Below are positions 16,827 to 24,543 of a stretch of DNA of 64,000 nt, piece after piece (position 1 is the first letter of the stretch; each line of letters opens with the position of its first letter). The translations under genes were made by a program, and so were the position numbers. The notes under the pieces were generated by a model. It saw only the letters and a program-made list of their open reading frames with translations, did not search any database and was not told the origin of the DNA. Source of the stretch: DATFBY01 sp035253585 (lineage in GTDB: Bacteria > Gemmatimonadota > Gemmatimonadetes > Gemmatimonadales > Gemmatimonadaceae); contig DATFBY010000024.1 of NCBI GenBank assembly GCA_035253585.1, positions 9,871 through 73,870 of the forward strand. Direction: 5' to 3'.

Positions 16827-17826
16827 TCCGTGTCTGCGCCGTGCGCAGCTCGAGCAGTTTGCTCCAGAGCGTAGCGAGGAGCCTGTCCAGCCCTTTCCGA
16901 GCGGCTGAGCTGACGGCGAGGACGGCGAACGCATCGGGCGCGTCGATTGGCGGTGGTTCTTCTTCGCCGAGCAGATCCATCTTGGTGAATACTATCGCGT
17001 GCGGCTTTTCGGCGAGCTCGGGCGAATAGCTGCGCACTTCGGCGCGTAATCCATCATACTCGACCTGCCAGTCGATCGCGTCGATGGGGATCAGGAACGC
17101 GAGGATGCGCGTGCGCTCGATGTGTCTGAGGAACTGAAGGCCGAGTCCGCGGCCTTCGTGTGCGCCTTCGATGATGCCGGGGATGTCGGCCACGACGAAG
17201 GTACGGTGGTCGCTGAGCTGAACGACACCGAGGTTCGGTGTGAGCGTCGTGAAGGGATAGTCGGCGATTTTCGGATGCGCGGCGGAGATCACCGAGAGCA
17301 ATGTCGATTTGCCGGCGTTCGGCTGTCCGACCAGACCGACGTCGGCGATGAGCTTGAGCTCGAGCTGAATGTTCCGCGCTTCGCCATCCTCTCCCGGTTG
17401 CCATTCGCGCGGTGCCTGACGAGTCGAGGTTGCGAACCAGGTGTTGCCGTGTCCGCCTCGTCCGCCGCGCGCGATCACGATCTCGTGTCCGTCCTCCAGG
17501 ATTTCACCGAGCACGTCGCCAGAATCCACGTCGCGCACGATCGTTCCTGGCGGCACCGGCAAGACGACGTCGTCGCCGGATCGGCCTGTTTTGTTGCTGC
17601 CGGAGCCGTGCTCACCGTCCTCGGCTTTCCAGCGCGACCGATAGGTGTAATCGAGGAGCGTCGAGAGATTGGCGTCACCGCGAACGATGACGCTGCCACC
17701 CTGCCCTCCATCCCCGCCGTCCGGACCGCCCTTGGGCACGAACTTCTCTCGTCGGAAGGAGACGATTCCGGACCCGCCATTCCCTGCCTCGACGCGGATG
17801 TCGGCTTTGTCGATGAAGGAGCTCAC
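16801..17826 (-). CDS. obgE: GTPase ObgE/CgtA
   Basis: Obg is an essential GTPase in 50S assembly and stress signalling. The 341-residue protein has the glycine-rich OBG fold (1-158, with GNGGSGIVSFRREKFVPKGG and GRGGHGNTWFATSTRQAP) and a G domain with G1 GQPNAGKST at 167-175, the switch PFTTLTPNLGVV, G3 DIPGIIEGAHEG, G4 TKMD and G5 VSSAA. The C-terminal OCT domain of longer Obg proteins is absent. The start is GTG at 17826, overlapping the upstream stop as GTGA; the 3' end overlaps dprA. Confidence 0.97.
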   Translation of the reverse strand: MSSFIDKADIRVEAGNGGSGIVSFRREKFVPKGGPDGGDGGQGGSVIVRGDANLSTLLDYTYRSRWKAEDGEHGSGSNKTGRSGDDVVLPVPPGTIVRDVDSGDVLGEILEDGHEIVIARGGRGGHGNTWFATSTRQAPREWQPGEDGEARNIQLELKLIADVGLVGQPNAGKSTLLSVISAAHPKIADYPFTTLTPNLGVVQLSDHRTFVVADIPGIIEGAHEGRGLGLQFLRHIERTRILAFLIPIDAIDWQVEYDGLRAEVRSYSPELAEKPHAIVFTKMDLLGEEEPPPIDAPDAFAVLAVSSAARKGLDRLLATLWSKLLELRTAQTRSAQDAALP

Positions 17827-18473
17827 GAGGTTTGTCTCACGCGCAACCAGAGGTGCAGGTATCGCTCAGCCACGTCGGCCGGGAGTCGAGTGATTGCGAT
17901 GTGAAGTGTTTCCTCGACTTCGTCCGGTGTCGCGCCGCTGTGCACCGCGCCGTGAAGGTGTGAGTGCAGCTGACGATCCTGCTCGAGCACGGCGCAGACC
18001 GCGACGATGCACAGCTCGCGCCGCTTGAGGTCGAGACCAGGGCGCGAGAGCACTTTCCCGTAGCCATCGACGATCATCCACGCGTCGAGCGCGGGATGCA
18101 AAACGCGAATGTTGCGGCGCAGCCGTTCATACATGTCGCCATACACGACGGCGCACGTCTGTTCACCATCCTCCCGCCACTTCTCGACCAGCTCGTAGTT
18201 CGCTCCTTCGTCGGATTCCGGAGCCGGCCTACCGGACGCTCGCCGCCATTCCCGCGCGGCGTTGAGTGTTCGTGGAAATCCGGCAAAGAGATACGTCTGC
18301 AGCACGACCTCCTCCACCCACTCCGGCGGGAGCGATACCGACACCGCACGGGCCATCGCCTCGCGAATCTCCGATTCGCGGCCCGCCGAAACCGCGATCG
18401 CCAGACCGATCAGCTCACGCGTCGGCGCATCGAGTGTCATGACGTTAAGCGCAGTACGCGTGGTGCTCGCCAT
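17823..18473 (-). CDS. Carboxymuconolactone-decarboxylase-like (AhpD fold) protein
   Basis: The 216-residue protein appears to contain two CMD-type helical units: EEVVLQTYLFAGFPRTLNAAREW around residues 54-76 and LKRRELCIVAVCAVLEQDRQLHSHLHGAVHSGATPDEVEETL around 150-192. The family includes gamma-carboxymuconolactone decarboxylases and AhpD peroxidases. The CxxC pair of AhpD is missing here (QLHSHLHG stands in that place), so a peroxidase role is unlikely and the reaction is unknown. It overlaps obgE by 4 nt and lies 33 nt after the asparaginase gene. The family call rests on these two blocks and is good. Confidence 0.82.
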   Translation of the reverse strand: MASTTRTALNVMTLDAPTRELIGLAIAVSAGRESEIREAMARAVSVSLPPEWVEEVVLQTYLFAGFPRTLNAAREWRRASGRPAPESDEGANYELVEKWREDGEQTCAVVYGDMYERLRRNIRVLHPALDAWMIVDGYGKVLSRPGLDLKRRELCIVAVCAVLEQDRQLHSHLHGAVHSGATPDEVEETLHIAITRLPADVAERYLHLWLRVRQTS

Positions 18474-18506
18474 CGAAGTCTTTCCGACCGTGGCGATCCT
18501 TGCGGA

Positions 18507-19496
18507 TCACGCGACAGGACTCACGTCGCCGACGTGCTCCCCCCGAGTATTGAGCACCGGTGCATTGAGGAATGCTTCGAGGCGCGGAGGAACTGGATCG
18601 CCGAGAACACCGAGGTGTTGGAGTAAGCGGATGACGGCGGCGTGTTGTGCTCGCTGCGCGCCATCTTCGACCTTCAGCGAAAAACCGATGCCTTCGTGCG
18701 GCACGACTCCGCAATGCATCCCTTCGGCGCCTACTTTCGTAACTACCGCCCCCTGCGTTTCCTCGATCAGCACCGTGTCGAACCGGTCGGTTCCGCCGAC
18801 CAGGAATGGGCGCTCCCGCATCGCGGCGACGATGCGTGCCGACGGCTCCTCACCCCGCTCGGCGGCCTCACCCCACCGCGCGAAAGCGCGCGCCATAGGC
18901 TCGAGCGAAAGACCGAAGGCGACTACGCCGCACCCATCGACCATCAAGGAGATCGACGAAGAGGGCGTGCCGGACCAACGGGCGATGTTTTCGAGGATGC
19001 ACTGCTGAACGGGGTGCATCGCAGCTTCGTAGCCGCGCACGGGGGACCCGCGCCCTTTCGCCAACGCCAACATTGCGGCGTGTTTTCCGGAGCAGTTGTT
19101 GTGTAGGCGAGTTGGGCGATCTCCGTTTTGCTGAAGAGCTCTCGCGCCTCGACGCGAGAGAGGATCATGAGGGCCGCACGCGAGGTCGCCTTCCTCCAGA
19201 TCGAGGCGTTCCAGCATGGCGCGCGCGAGTGAGACATGCTCGGGCTCGCCTCCATGCGATGCGCAGGCAAGTGCCAGCTCGTCGGTGCCCCAGCCAAGGG
19301 AATCGAAGTGGCCGGACTGCAGGAGCGGCATCACCTGGAAAGGTTTGGCGCACGAGCGCCACGAGGTCACACGGTCGCTCTGGCGCGCGGCGGCGCGGAG
19401 CGTTCCCGACGCGTCGACGACCGCGGCATGCACACGGTGCACCGACTCGACGATCGGACCGCGGCGGACGGCCACGTCCAACTGCAGAAGCCGCAT
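18507..19496 (-). CDS. Asparaginase II-family amidohydrolase (Rhizobium AnsA/ReAII type)
   Basis: The 329-residue protein matches the small asparaginase II family, which hydrolyses L-asparagine and is unrelated to the E. coli enzymes. Recognisable blocks are VESVHRVHAAVVDASG near the N-terminus, SWRSCAKPFQVMPLLQSG, LACASHGGEPEHV, the nucleophile region HNNCSGKHAAMLALAKG, MVDGCGVVAFGLSL and MRERPFLVGG. The SxxK-like pair SCAK and the CSGKH motif are intact. The ATG start at 19496 lies 6 nt after the EamA transporter stop. In a window rich in AsnB-type synthetases it is tempting to link them, but the asparaginase is in a separate housekeeping operon. Confidence 0.88.
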   Translation of the reverse strand: MRLLQLDVAVRRGPIVESVHRVHAAVVDASGTLRAAARQSDRVTSWRSCAKPFQVMPLLQSGHFDSLGWGTDELALACASHGGEPEHVSLARAMLERLDLEEGDLACGPHDPLSRRGARALQQNGDRPTRLHNNCSGKHAAMLALAKGRGSPVRGYEAAMHPVQQCILENIARWSGTPSSSISLMVDGCGVVAFGLSLEPMARAFARWGEAAERGEEPSARIVAAMRERPFLVGGTDRFDTVLIEETQGAVVTKVGAEGMHCGVVPHEGIGFSLKVEDGAQRAQHAAVIRLLQHLGVLGDPVPPRLEAFLNAPVLNTRGEHVGDVSPVA

Positions 19497-19502
19497 GACT
19501 CG

Positions 19503-20459
19503 TTAGGCAGCAGAAGGCGCGCGCGACGCGCGCGACGCGCGCGACACGCGGGCCATCGCCAGCATGATACCGAGCAGCACCAGGATGCCACCGGCGATCG
19601 TCAAGACGGGAGGCACTTCACGGATTCCGGGCAAGAGCAAGGCGAGAAGCGTCGCTCCCACCGGCTCGCCGAGCACGGTGAGAGTGACGACGTACGCTGG
19701 AAGGTAGCGCAGCGCCCAGTTCATCCCCGTATGCCCGAGCAGCATCGGTCCGAGAGCGAGGGCGGCGAAGATCAGGAGCTCGCGTGGCGGCTGCGGCGCG
19801 AGTGGAGCGCCGGCGATCGAAGCGATCAGCAACAGCGTGAGGAGGCACGCACTATACACCAGTCCCACGTAAGGCCAGAGATCCAGCGTTTGTCTGAGAC
19901 GTCGGCCGATGAGGTAATAGATGGCCACCGTGAACGCGCCAATGAGCGCCAGACCGTCGCCCAGGAGTGCGCGGCCACTCGCCGATTCGCGCAGTGTCCC
20001 GAGGTCCGCCGCGCCCACTACCAGCGCGCCCAGCATCGCCACGCCGATTCCAATCCATTGACGCCGCGTCGGGCGCTCGTGCAACCAGACCGACGAGATC
20101 GCAGCCACGATGATGGGATGCAGGTTCACCAGCACCGCCGAGGCCGCGATCGTCGTGAGTGCCACGGACGCATTCCACGACCAGAAGTGTAATGCCAGCA
20201 TGATTCCGGCGGCGACGGCGAGCAGCAGCCCGCCGCGGTCGAGTCGTCGCCACTGCTTCCAGCCCTTGGTGACGACGATGGCCGCCGCGATGACGATGAG
20301 TGAGAAACCGACGCGCCACGCCGCAATGGTCACCGGGTGCGCGGAAGAGAGCCTGACGAGCGGGCCGGCGGTGGAGATGCCAAGGAGTGCAAGCGCCAGG
20401 ACGAACCCGGCGCCAGGGACTCTCGGGGCGGGTGCCGACGTGTCGTGCGGTACGGTCAG
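19503..20459 (-). CDS. EamA/DMT-superfamily transporter (probable CTG start)
   Basis: The protein has about ten hydrophobic helices in two EamA repeats (WRVGFSLIVIAAAIVV, LHPIIVAAISSVWLHERPTRRQW, ALRYLPAYVVTLTVLGEPVGATLLALLL), typical of drug/metabolite exporters; the substrate is unknown. The first in-frame ATG, GTG or TTG is the GTG at 20333, but that would delete the conserved first helix ALALLGISTAGPLVRLS, which is encoded without interruption upstream. No ATG, GTG or TTG occurs in that frame between a stop near 20570 and 20333. CTG at 20459 overlaps the mlaD stop as CTGA, has AAGG 4 nt upstream and gives 318 residues, the usual length. The stop codon lies inside a GTTAGGC word. The start is inferred. 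Confidence 0.8.
   Translation of the reverse strand: MTVPHDTSAPAPRVPGAGFVLALALLGISTAGPLVRLSSAHPVTIAAWRVGFSLIVIAAAIVVTKGWKQWRRLDRGGLLLAVAAGIMLALHFWSWNASVALTTIAASAVLVNLHPIIVAAISSVWLHERPTRRQWIGIGVAMLGALVVGAADLGTLRESASGRALLGDGLALIGAFTVAIYYLIGRRLRQTLDLWPYVGLVYSACLLTLLLIASIAGAPLAPQPPRELLIFAALALGPMLLGHTGMNWALRYLPAYVVTLTVLGEPVGATLLALLLPGIREVPPVLTIAGGILVLLGIMLAMARVSRASRASRAPSAA
19518..19544. repeat. Three perfect tandem copies of a 9-bp unit
   Basis: CGCGCGCGA is repeated three times in the last codons of the EamA transporter, encoding serine-arginine-alanine repeats in the cytoplasmic tail. Units with this much CG alternation are prone to slippage, but a 9-bp unit keeps the frame, so only tail length would vary. 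Confidence 0.7.
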
Positions 20460-21433
20460 AAGACCTTGATCATCCCCTTCGTGTACTTCCGAGGATTCTT
20501 TCGAATGTCCTCGAGGATCGTGCTCAGATCGGTGATGGTCTTGTTGAGCCGGTCGTACAGCTCCTGATCAGAGATCATACGGGCCGCGAAGCCGTTCCCC
20601 TGCGTGAGCATCTTCATCATGCTGTCGGCCGACGCGGTGACGCTCACCATCCGCACGTACAGCGAATCGTCAGCCAGGAGACGCCCGACCGTTCCCTGCT
20701 GGTTGTTCATCTGCTTGAGCACGGTATCGAGCGACGCGGTGACGCTCACCATTCGGTAATAGAGCTCCGGGTCCTCGAGCATGCGACCAAACGTGCCGTT
20801 AGGCTGCTGCATCCTCCGCAGGAGGCCGCTCGTTTCAGTGAGCGTCGAGGTCAGCTGGTCGTACAGCGTGCGGCTGGTGAGGAGTTGGCCGACGGTGCCT
20901 TCGCCGCGCACGATTCCACCAGTGATCTCTCGAAGGTCATGCGTGAGCTCGACCAAGTCGCCGACCGCGCCGCTCGCCTGCGCGATCACCGCTTCGTAAT
21001 CGAGCGATGGAGAGATCCGAACCGTGTCGCCCGGCTCGAGCGCCGCCACCTGCGGCGTTCCGACGGAGATGTCGAGCACCTTGTTGCCCAGCAGTCCGAG
21101 CGTTCGGATCTTGGCGAAGGAGTTCTCGCGCACTTGGGGCTGGAGACGCTCGCTCAGCTCCATCGTGATCTTGAGGTTGCGCGAGGTATCCGCGTCAGGC
21201 GGAAGGAACTCGATCTTCTTGATGCCGCCGGCCAGCTGCCCGGCGACCGTCACCTGGCCACCTTCGACCAGACCGCTCGCGTTAGGCACGAACGTCACCA
21301 GCTCGTATCGTTCCTCGAAGAGATTGGCCGCCTGCCCGAGCTTGACCACGGCGAAGATCATGATCGCCAGGGCCACGACGATCATGAGTCCGACCTTGAG
21401 CTGGTCCCACGTGATGGCGGTGGAGCGTTTCAT
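20456..21433 (-). CDS. mlaD: MlaD/MCE-family lipid-binding protein
   Basis: Periplasmic, membrane-anchored substrate-binding component of an Mla-type phospholipid transporter. The 325-residue protein has one N-terminal transmembrane helix (VGLMIVVALAIMIFAVVKLG, about residues 13-32), then an MCE domain (YELVTFVPNASGLVEGGQVTVAGQLAGGIKKIEF to IRTLGLLGNKVLDISVGTP, about 40-135), and a long helical C-terminus with two near-repeated segments, YYRMVSVTASLDTVLKQM and YVRMVSVTASADSMMKML. Genes follow the order mlaE-mlaF-mlaD. MlaD lies 30 nt after mlaF and its stop overlaps the proposed CTG start of the EamA gene. Confidence 0.92.
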   Translation of the reverse strand: MKRSTAITWDQLKVGLMIVVALAIMIFAVVKLGQAANLFEERYELVTFVPNASGLVEGGQVTVAGQLAGGIKKIEFLPPDADTSRNLKITMELSERLQPQVRENSFAKIRTLGLLGNKVLDISVGTPQVAALEPGDTVRISPSLDYEAVIAQASGAVGDLVELTHDLREITGGIVRGEGTVGQLLTSRTLYDQLTSTLTETSGLLRRMQQPNGTFGRMLEDPELYYRMVSVTASLDTVLKQMNNQQGTVGRLLADDSLYVRMVSVTASADSMMKMLTQGNGFAARMISDQELYDRLNKTITDLSTILEDIRKNPRKYTKGMIKVF

Positions 21434-21463
21434 ACGGATCTCTCGATGCGGCGGCCGCGCACG

Positions 21464-22333
21464 TCAGAAGCCGCCAAGGAAGTCGCGGATGTACGGGTCA
21501 TCGTTCGCAGCCATCTCTTCGGGACTTCCGAAGAACCGAATCTTGTGCTCGGCCAAGAGCGCGATGCGAGTCGCCATCTTGAATGCTGATCGAATGTCGT
21601 GCGAAACCACAATGCTGGTCACGCCAAGCTCCCGCTGGAGCTTCATGATGAGCCTGGTGATGGTACCCGTGGTGAGCGGGTCGAGCCCGGAGGTCGGCTC
21701 ATCGTACAACATGATCTCCGGATTGTTGGCCATTCCTCGCGCAATCCCCACACGCTTCCGCATGCCGCCTGACAACTCGGCGGGCAGCATCTCCATCACC
21801 TTGTCCGCCTCGAGATCGACGAACTCCAGCTTCTCGCGAACGCGTGCCTCGATCTCCTCCTCACCGAGGTCCGTGTGCTCGCGCAACGGGTACGCGACGT
21901 TCTCGAAGACAGTCATCGAGTCAAAGAGCGCGGCACCTTGAAAGACCATTCCCATCTTCTGCCGGACGCGCAGCGCCTCTTCGAACGAAAGCGGATTGAT
22001 GTCTTCATCGTCGATGAGTACGCGGCCGCTGTCGGGCTGAAGCAAGCGGAGGATGAGCTTCAGGATCGTCGACTTCCCAGTTCCGGATTCCCCGGCAATG
22101 ACGACCGTCTCCCCCTCGTGAGCGACGAAGGATACGTCATCGAGCACCGGATCGTCGAAGGCGAGCGATACATGTTGTAGCTCGATGACGGACCGGTACC
22201 CCGCTTCGTGACGCTCGGCGAGATCGAGGAGTGCGTCGGGCGCATCGTGTGCCAGCTCGGTCCGGATCGCGCTCCGGACGCTGGCGACGCGATCCTCGGT
22301 CCTGCGCTCTCCCGTGCGTCGGTCGTTGGTCAC
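21464..22333 (-). CDS. mlaF: ABC transporter ATP-binding protein MlaF
   Basis: ATPase of the Mla-type lipid transporter, acting at the inner membrane. The 289-residue protein carries Walker A GESGTGKST at 81-89, a Q-loop region RVRQKMGMVFQGAALFDSMTVFENVAYPL, the signature LSGGMRKRVGIARG, Walker B MLYDEPTSGLDP and a switch histidine in VVSHDI. An N-terminal extension of about 50 residues (arginine-, aspartate- and alanine-rich) precedes the ATPase fold and is longer than in E. coli MlaF. The gene overlaps mlaE by 4 nt. The signature LSGGMRKRVGIAR is characteristic of the MlaF subfamily. Confidence 0.95.
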   Translation of the reverse strand: MTNDRRTGERRTEDRVASVRSAIRTELAHDAPDALLDLAERHEAGYRSVIELQHVSLAFDDPVLDDVSFVAHEGETVVIAGESGTGKSTILKLILRLLQPDSGRVLIDDEDINPLSFEEALRVRQKMGMVFQGAALFDSMTVFENVAYPLREHTDLGEEEIEARVREKLEFVDLEADKVMEMLPAELSGGMRKRVGIARGMANNPEIMLYDEPTSGLDPLTTGTITRLIMKLQRELGVTSIVVSHDIRSAFKMATRIALLAEHKIRFFGSPEEMAANDDPYIRDFLGGF

Positions 22334-23145
22334 GTAGCCGCGAAGAAGTAGAGAATGACCTGGGTCAGGAAGTAATCGATGATCAGGATCATGATGCTCG
22401 CCGTCACCACGGTTCTGGTGGTGGCGATACCGACCCCTTCCGTGCCGCCGGTCGTGTTGAGTCCGAAGTAGCAGCCAGTGACGGCGATGATCCCACCGAA
22501 CACGAACGGCTTGCTGAGGCCCTGGATGAAGTCGTTCGGAATGTAGCGGAGCGTGAACCCGCCTAACGCGATCTGCTCCCAGACCGTCTGCCAGTAGACT
22601 TCGCTGGAAAGATTCAGATAGAACCTGGCGATCACGTTGCCGCCAAGGATGCCGACGAAGTCGTTGATGATCGTCAACACCGGGAGCATGATGAGCGCCG
22701 CCAAGACGCGTGGTGTCACGAGCTTCTTGATCGGATCGGTGCCCAGCGTGTTGAGCGCATCGATCTGCTCGGTCACACGCATTGAGCCGAGCTGCGCGGC
22801 GATTCCCGAGCCGACACGCCCGGCCACCATGAGGCCGGCGAGCACCGGACCAAGCTCGCGGATCATCGACGCCGTGATGAGCCGGCCGACGTACATCGTC
22901 GCGCCGAATTGCTGCATTTGTACGGACGACTGAAGTGCGAGCACCATGCCGGTGAAGAAGCCTGTGATGAGGACGATGCCTAGCGATTGGACGCCGATCG
23001 CGTCCATCTGCTGGACGAGATCACCACCGTAGAACGGACGCGCGAAGATGAAGCGGATGGCATGCCAAGCCAGGGTGAAGTATCCCTGGACGGCGAGAAC
23101 ATTGGCTTTCGCCGCGCGGTCGAGCCGCTCGAGGAGCGCTGGCAA
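22330..23145 (-). CDS. mlaE: MlaE-family ABC transporter permease
   Basis: Inner-membrane permease of the Mla-type transporter. The 271-residue protein has about five hydrophobic helices and the family blocks FYGGDLVQQMDAIGVQSLGIVLITGFFTGMVLALQ, GATMYVGRLITASMIRELGPVLAGLMVAGRVGSGIAAQLGSMRVTEQIDAL and TNRTVV-type C-terminal ATTRTVVTASIMILIIDYFLT. TTG at 23145 is the only available start, because a TAG stop lies in frame a few codons upstream. It is the first gene of the leftward operon that runs to dprA and the methyltransferase at 14958. Confidence 0.94.
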   Translation of the reverse strand: MPALLERLDRAAKANVLAVQGYFTLAWHAIRFIFARPFYGGDLVQQMDAIGVQSLGIVLITGFFTGMVLALQSSVQMQQFGATMYVGRLITASMIRELGPVLAGLMVAGRVGSGIAAQLGSMRVTEQIDALNTLGTDPIKKLVTPRVLAALIMLPVLTIINDFVGILGGNVIARFYLNLSSEVYWQTVWEQIALGGFTLRYIPNDFIQGLSKPFVFGGIIAVTGCYFGLNTTGGTEGVGIATTRTVVTASIMILIIDYFLTQVILYFFAAT

Positions 23146-23381
23146 TCGTCGGAGTTCGGAGTCCGCCTACAACTGCGATGCGTGGACGGTGCTTCGGAGT
23201 GCGACTGTGAGCGCTGGCCGAGAAGGCAAGGGCTGTGCCCGCCCTGGGAGGGCGACTCGCGTCACGCTAAGCCCCTGTCGATGCGGAAGCTAGGTGTTGA
23301 CACGCGGCGACGGGAGTGATGCGTGCACGACTCGCCGAGCGCGTTGACCGTCACACCGTGCGATCATACCTTTCGCGCGCC
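23146..23381. other. Divergent intergenic region between mlaE and the heptose kinase
   Basis: This 236-nt gap must hold the promoters of both transcripts. Seen are a small hairpin at 23240-23254 (CGCCCT/AGGGCG around GGG), an isolated TTGACA at 23295-23300 on the plus strand, and TTGACC at 23344-23349 followed after 17 nt by TACCTT at 23367-23372, which could drive the kinase from just upstream of its ATG. The -10 matches are poor. An open frame reaches upstream from the kinase into this gap but lacks family similarity. Confidence 0.35.
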
Positions 23382-24386
23382 ATGGCCACCTCGCTGCCTC
23401 GCGAGCGCGTCGCCGCGCTCCTCGCCGCCGCCGCGAAGCATCGAATCGCAATCGTTGGCGATGCCATGCTGGACGTCTACCTTCGCGGTGACGTCGATCG
23501 CATCTCTCCCGAGGCACCGGTTCCCGTCGTCCGCGTGCGCGACCGCACGGTCGCGCTCGGTGGCGCGGCCAACGTCGCGCAGAATGCGGCCGCGCTTGGA
23601 GCCTCCGTCGACCTCGTGGGCATCATCGGGAGCGACGAAGCCGGCCGCACGCTCTGTTCGATGCTGGATCGGATCGGCGCGCCGGCCGCGTCGCTCGTGC
23701 AAGGGCGACGTCCAACGACGACGAAGACACGAATTCTCGCCCGAGTGCAGCAAGTCGTCCGCATCGATGAGGAAGACGACGCCGACATTTCGGGCGAGGA
23801 CGTGGCGAGACTGCTGGCGGCCGCTGAGCGCGCCGTGTCGAGCGCCGATGCACTAGTGCTCGAGGATTACAACAAGGGCGTGTTGGTGCCGAACGTGATC
23901 GAGAAAGTGATCGCCTTGGCGCGTGCGCGCCGCATTCCGATCGTCGTGGATCCCAAGTATCGCAATTTCTTCGCGTATCGCGGCGCCACGATCTTCAAGC
24001 CGAATCGGCGCGAGCTCGAGGCAGCGCTAGGCGCGGCGATGGATGTCGAGCATCCGGAGACGCTGCCAGCGACCGTAGAGCGGCTGGCCGTGGAGCACTT
24101 GCTGCTGACGTTGGGCGACCGCGGAATGGTGCTGGTGTCGGCCAACGGAGATGTCGCTCGTGTCCCGACGACGGCGCGTGAGGTTTACGATGTCGTGGGC
24201 GCCGGTGACACCGTTACGGCGTATTTGGCAGCAATGCTGGCAGCGGGCGCGTCAGCGCGGGAGGCGGCGGTGATCGCAAACTTTGCGGCCGGCGTCGAGG
24301 TCGGGAAGCTCGGCGCAGCGACGGTGAGCGCCGAAGAAGTGCTCGATGCGTACGACGCGTTCGGCGGCGGTGAGGCTTTGAAGTGA
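23382..24386 (+). CDS. rfaE1: D-glycero-beta-D-manno-heptose-7-phosphate kinase (HldE N-terminal type, RfaE1)
   Basis: PfkB-family kinase that phosphorylates heptose 7-phosphate on the route to ADP-heptose for the LPS core. The 334-residue protein has IAIVGDAMLDVYLRGDVDRISPEAPVPV near the N-terminus, LGGAANVAQNAAALGASVDLVG, DYNKGVL, DPKYRNFFAYRGATIFKPN and the ATP/anion-hole motif VVGAGDTVTAY near residue 275. The cytidylyltransferase domain of fused HldE is absent, so the partner (RfaE2) must be encoded elsewhere. The ATG at 23382 matches homologue length; an in-frame upstream start at 23316 would add 22 unconserved residues. Its stop codon lies within the spacer of the promoter proposed for the following tRNA. 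Confidence 0.92.
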   Translation: MATSLPRERVAALLAAAAKHRIAIVGDAMLDVYLRGDVDRISPEAPVPVVRVRDRTVALGGAANVAQNAAALGASVDLVGIIGSDEAGRTLCSMLDRIGAPAASLVQGRRPTTTKTRILARVQQVVRIDEEDDADISGEDVARLLAAAERAVSSADALVLEDYNKGVLVPNVIEKVIALARARRIPIVVDPKYRNFFAYRGATIFKPNRRELEAALGAAMDVEHPETLPATVERLAVEHLLLTLGDRGMVLVSANGDVARVPTTAREVYDVVGAGDTVTAYLAAMLAAGASAREAAVIANFAAGVEVGKLGAATVSAEEVLDAYDAFGGGEALK

Positions 24387-24406
24387 CCCGGCCAGGCGTG
24401 TAACTT
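24378..24406 (+). promoter_or_regulatory. Probable sigma-70 promoter of the CAT-anticodon tRNA
   Basis: TTGAAG at 24378-24383, a 17-nt spacer and TAACTT at 24401-24406 place transcription start near 24413, three bases before the tRNA. The -35 overlaps the last codons of the heptose kinase. The -10 word is the same as at the rpsU promoter. Confidence 0.6.
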
Positions 24407-24415
24407 TCAGTGAGA

Positions 24416-24489
24416 GGGCCCATAGCTCAGCCGGTTAGAGCAGCGGACTCATAATCCGACGGTCGCAGGTTCGATCCCTGCTGGGCCCA
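24416..24489 (+). tRNA. tRNA with CAT anticodon (elongator Met or lysidine-type Ile2)
   Basis: The 74-nt cloverleaf has acceptor arms GGGCCCA / TGGGCCC, D-arm GCTCAGCCGGTTAGAGC, anticodon loop CTCATAA, T-arm GCAGG-TTCGATC-CCTGC, discriminator A and no encoded CCA. The closed G1-C72 pair rules out an initiator tRNA. The first pair of the anticodon stem is a G-A mismatch, so the stem has four good pairs. A CAT anticodon cannot by itself separate elongator Met from Ile2, whose C34 is converted to lysidine by TilS. Confidence 0.93.
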
Positions 24490-24543
24490 CTCCTCTTCTG
24501 CTTCCTCTCCCATCCTCGCTCCGGCGACGGGTGACGCCTCTAC

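Noticed and set aside
19518..19544. The 9-bp tandem repeat as a phase-variation switch.
   Set aside because: Unit length is a multiple of three, so copy-number change cannot switch the frame, and it lies at the extreme C-terminus.
19503..20460. A frameshift or truncation at the 5' end of the EamA transporter.
   Set aside because: The first helix is in the same frame as the rest of the gene; only a standard start codon is missing, so a non-AUG start explains it without a sequence error.
20387..21589. Plus-strand open frame of 400 codons antisense to mlaD.
   Set aside because: It mirrors the real MlaD/MlaF frames, has a composition skewed to R, H and D, and has no recognisable motif; long shadow frames are expected at this GC content.
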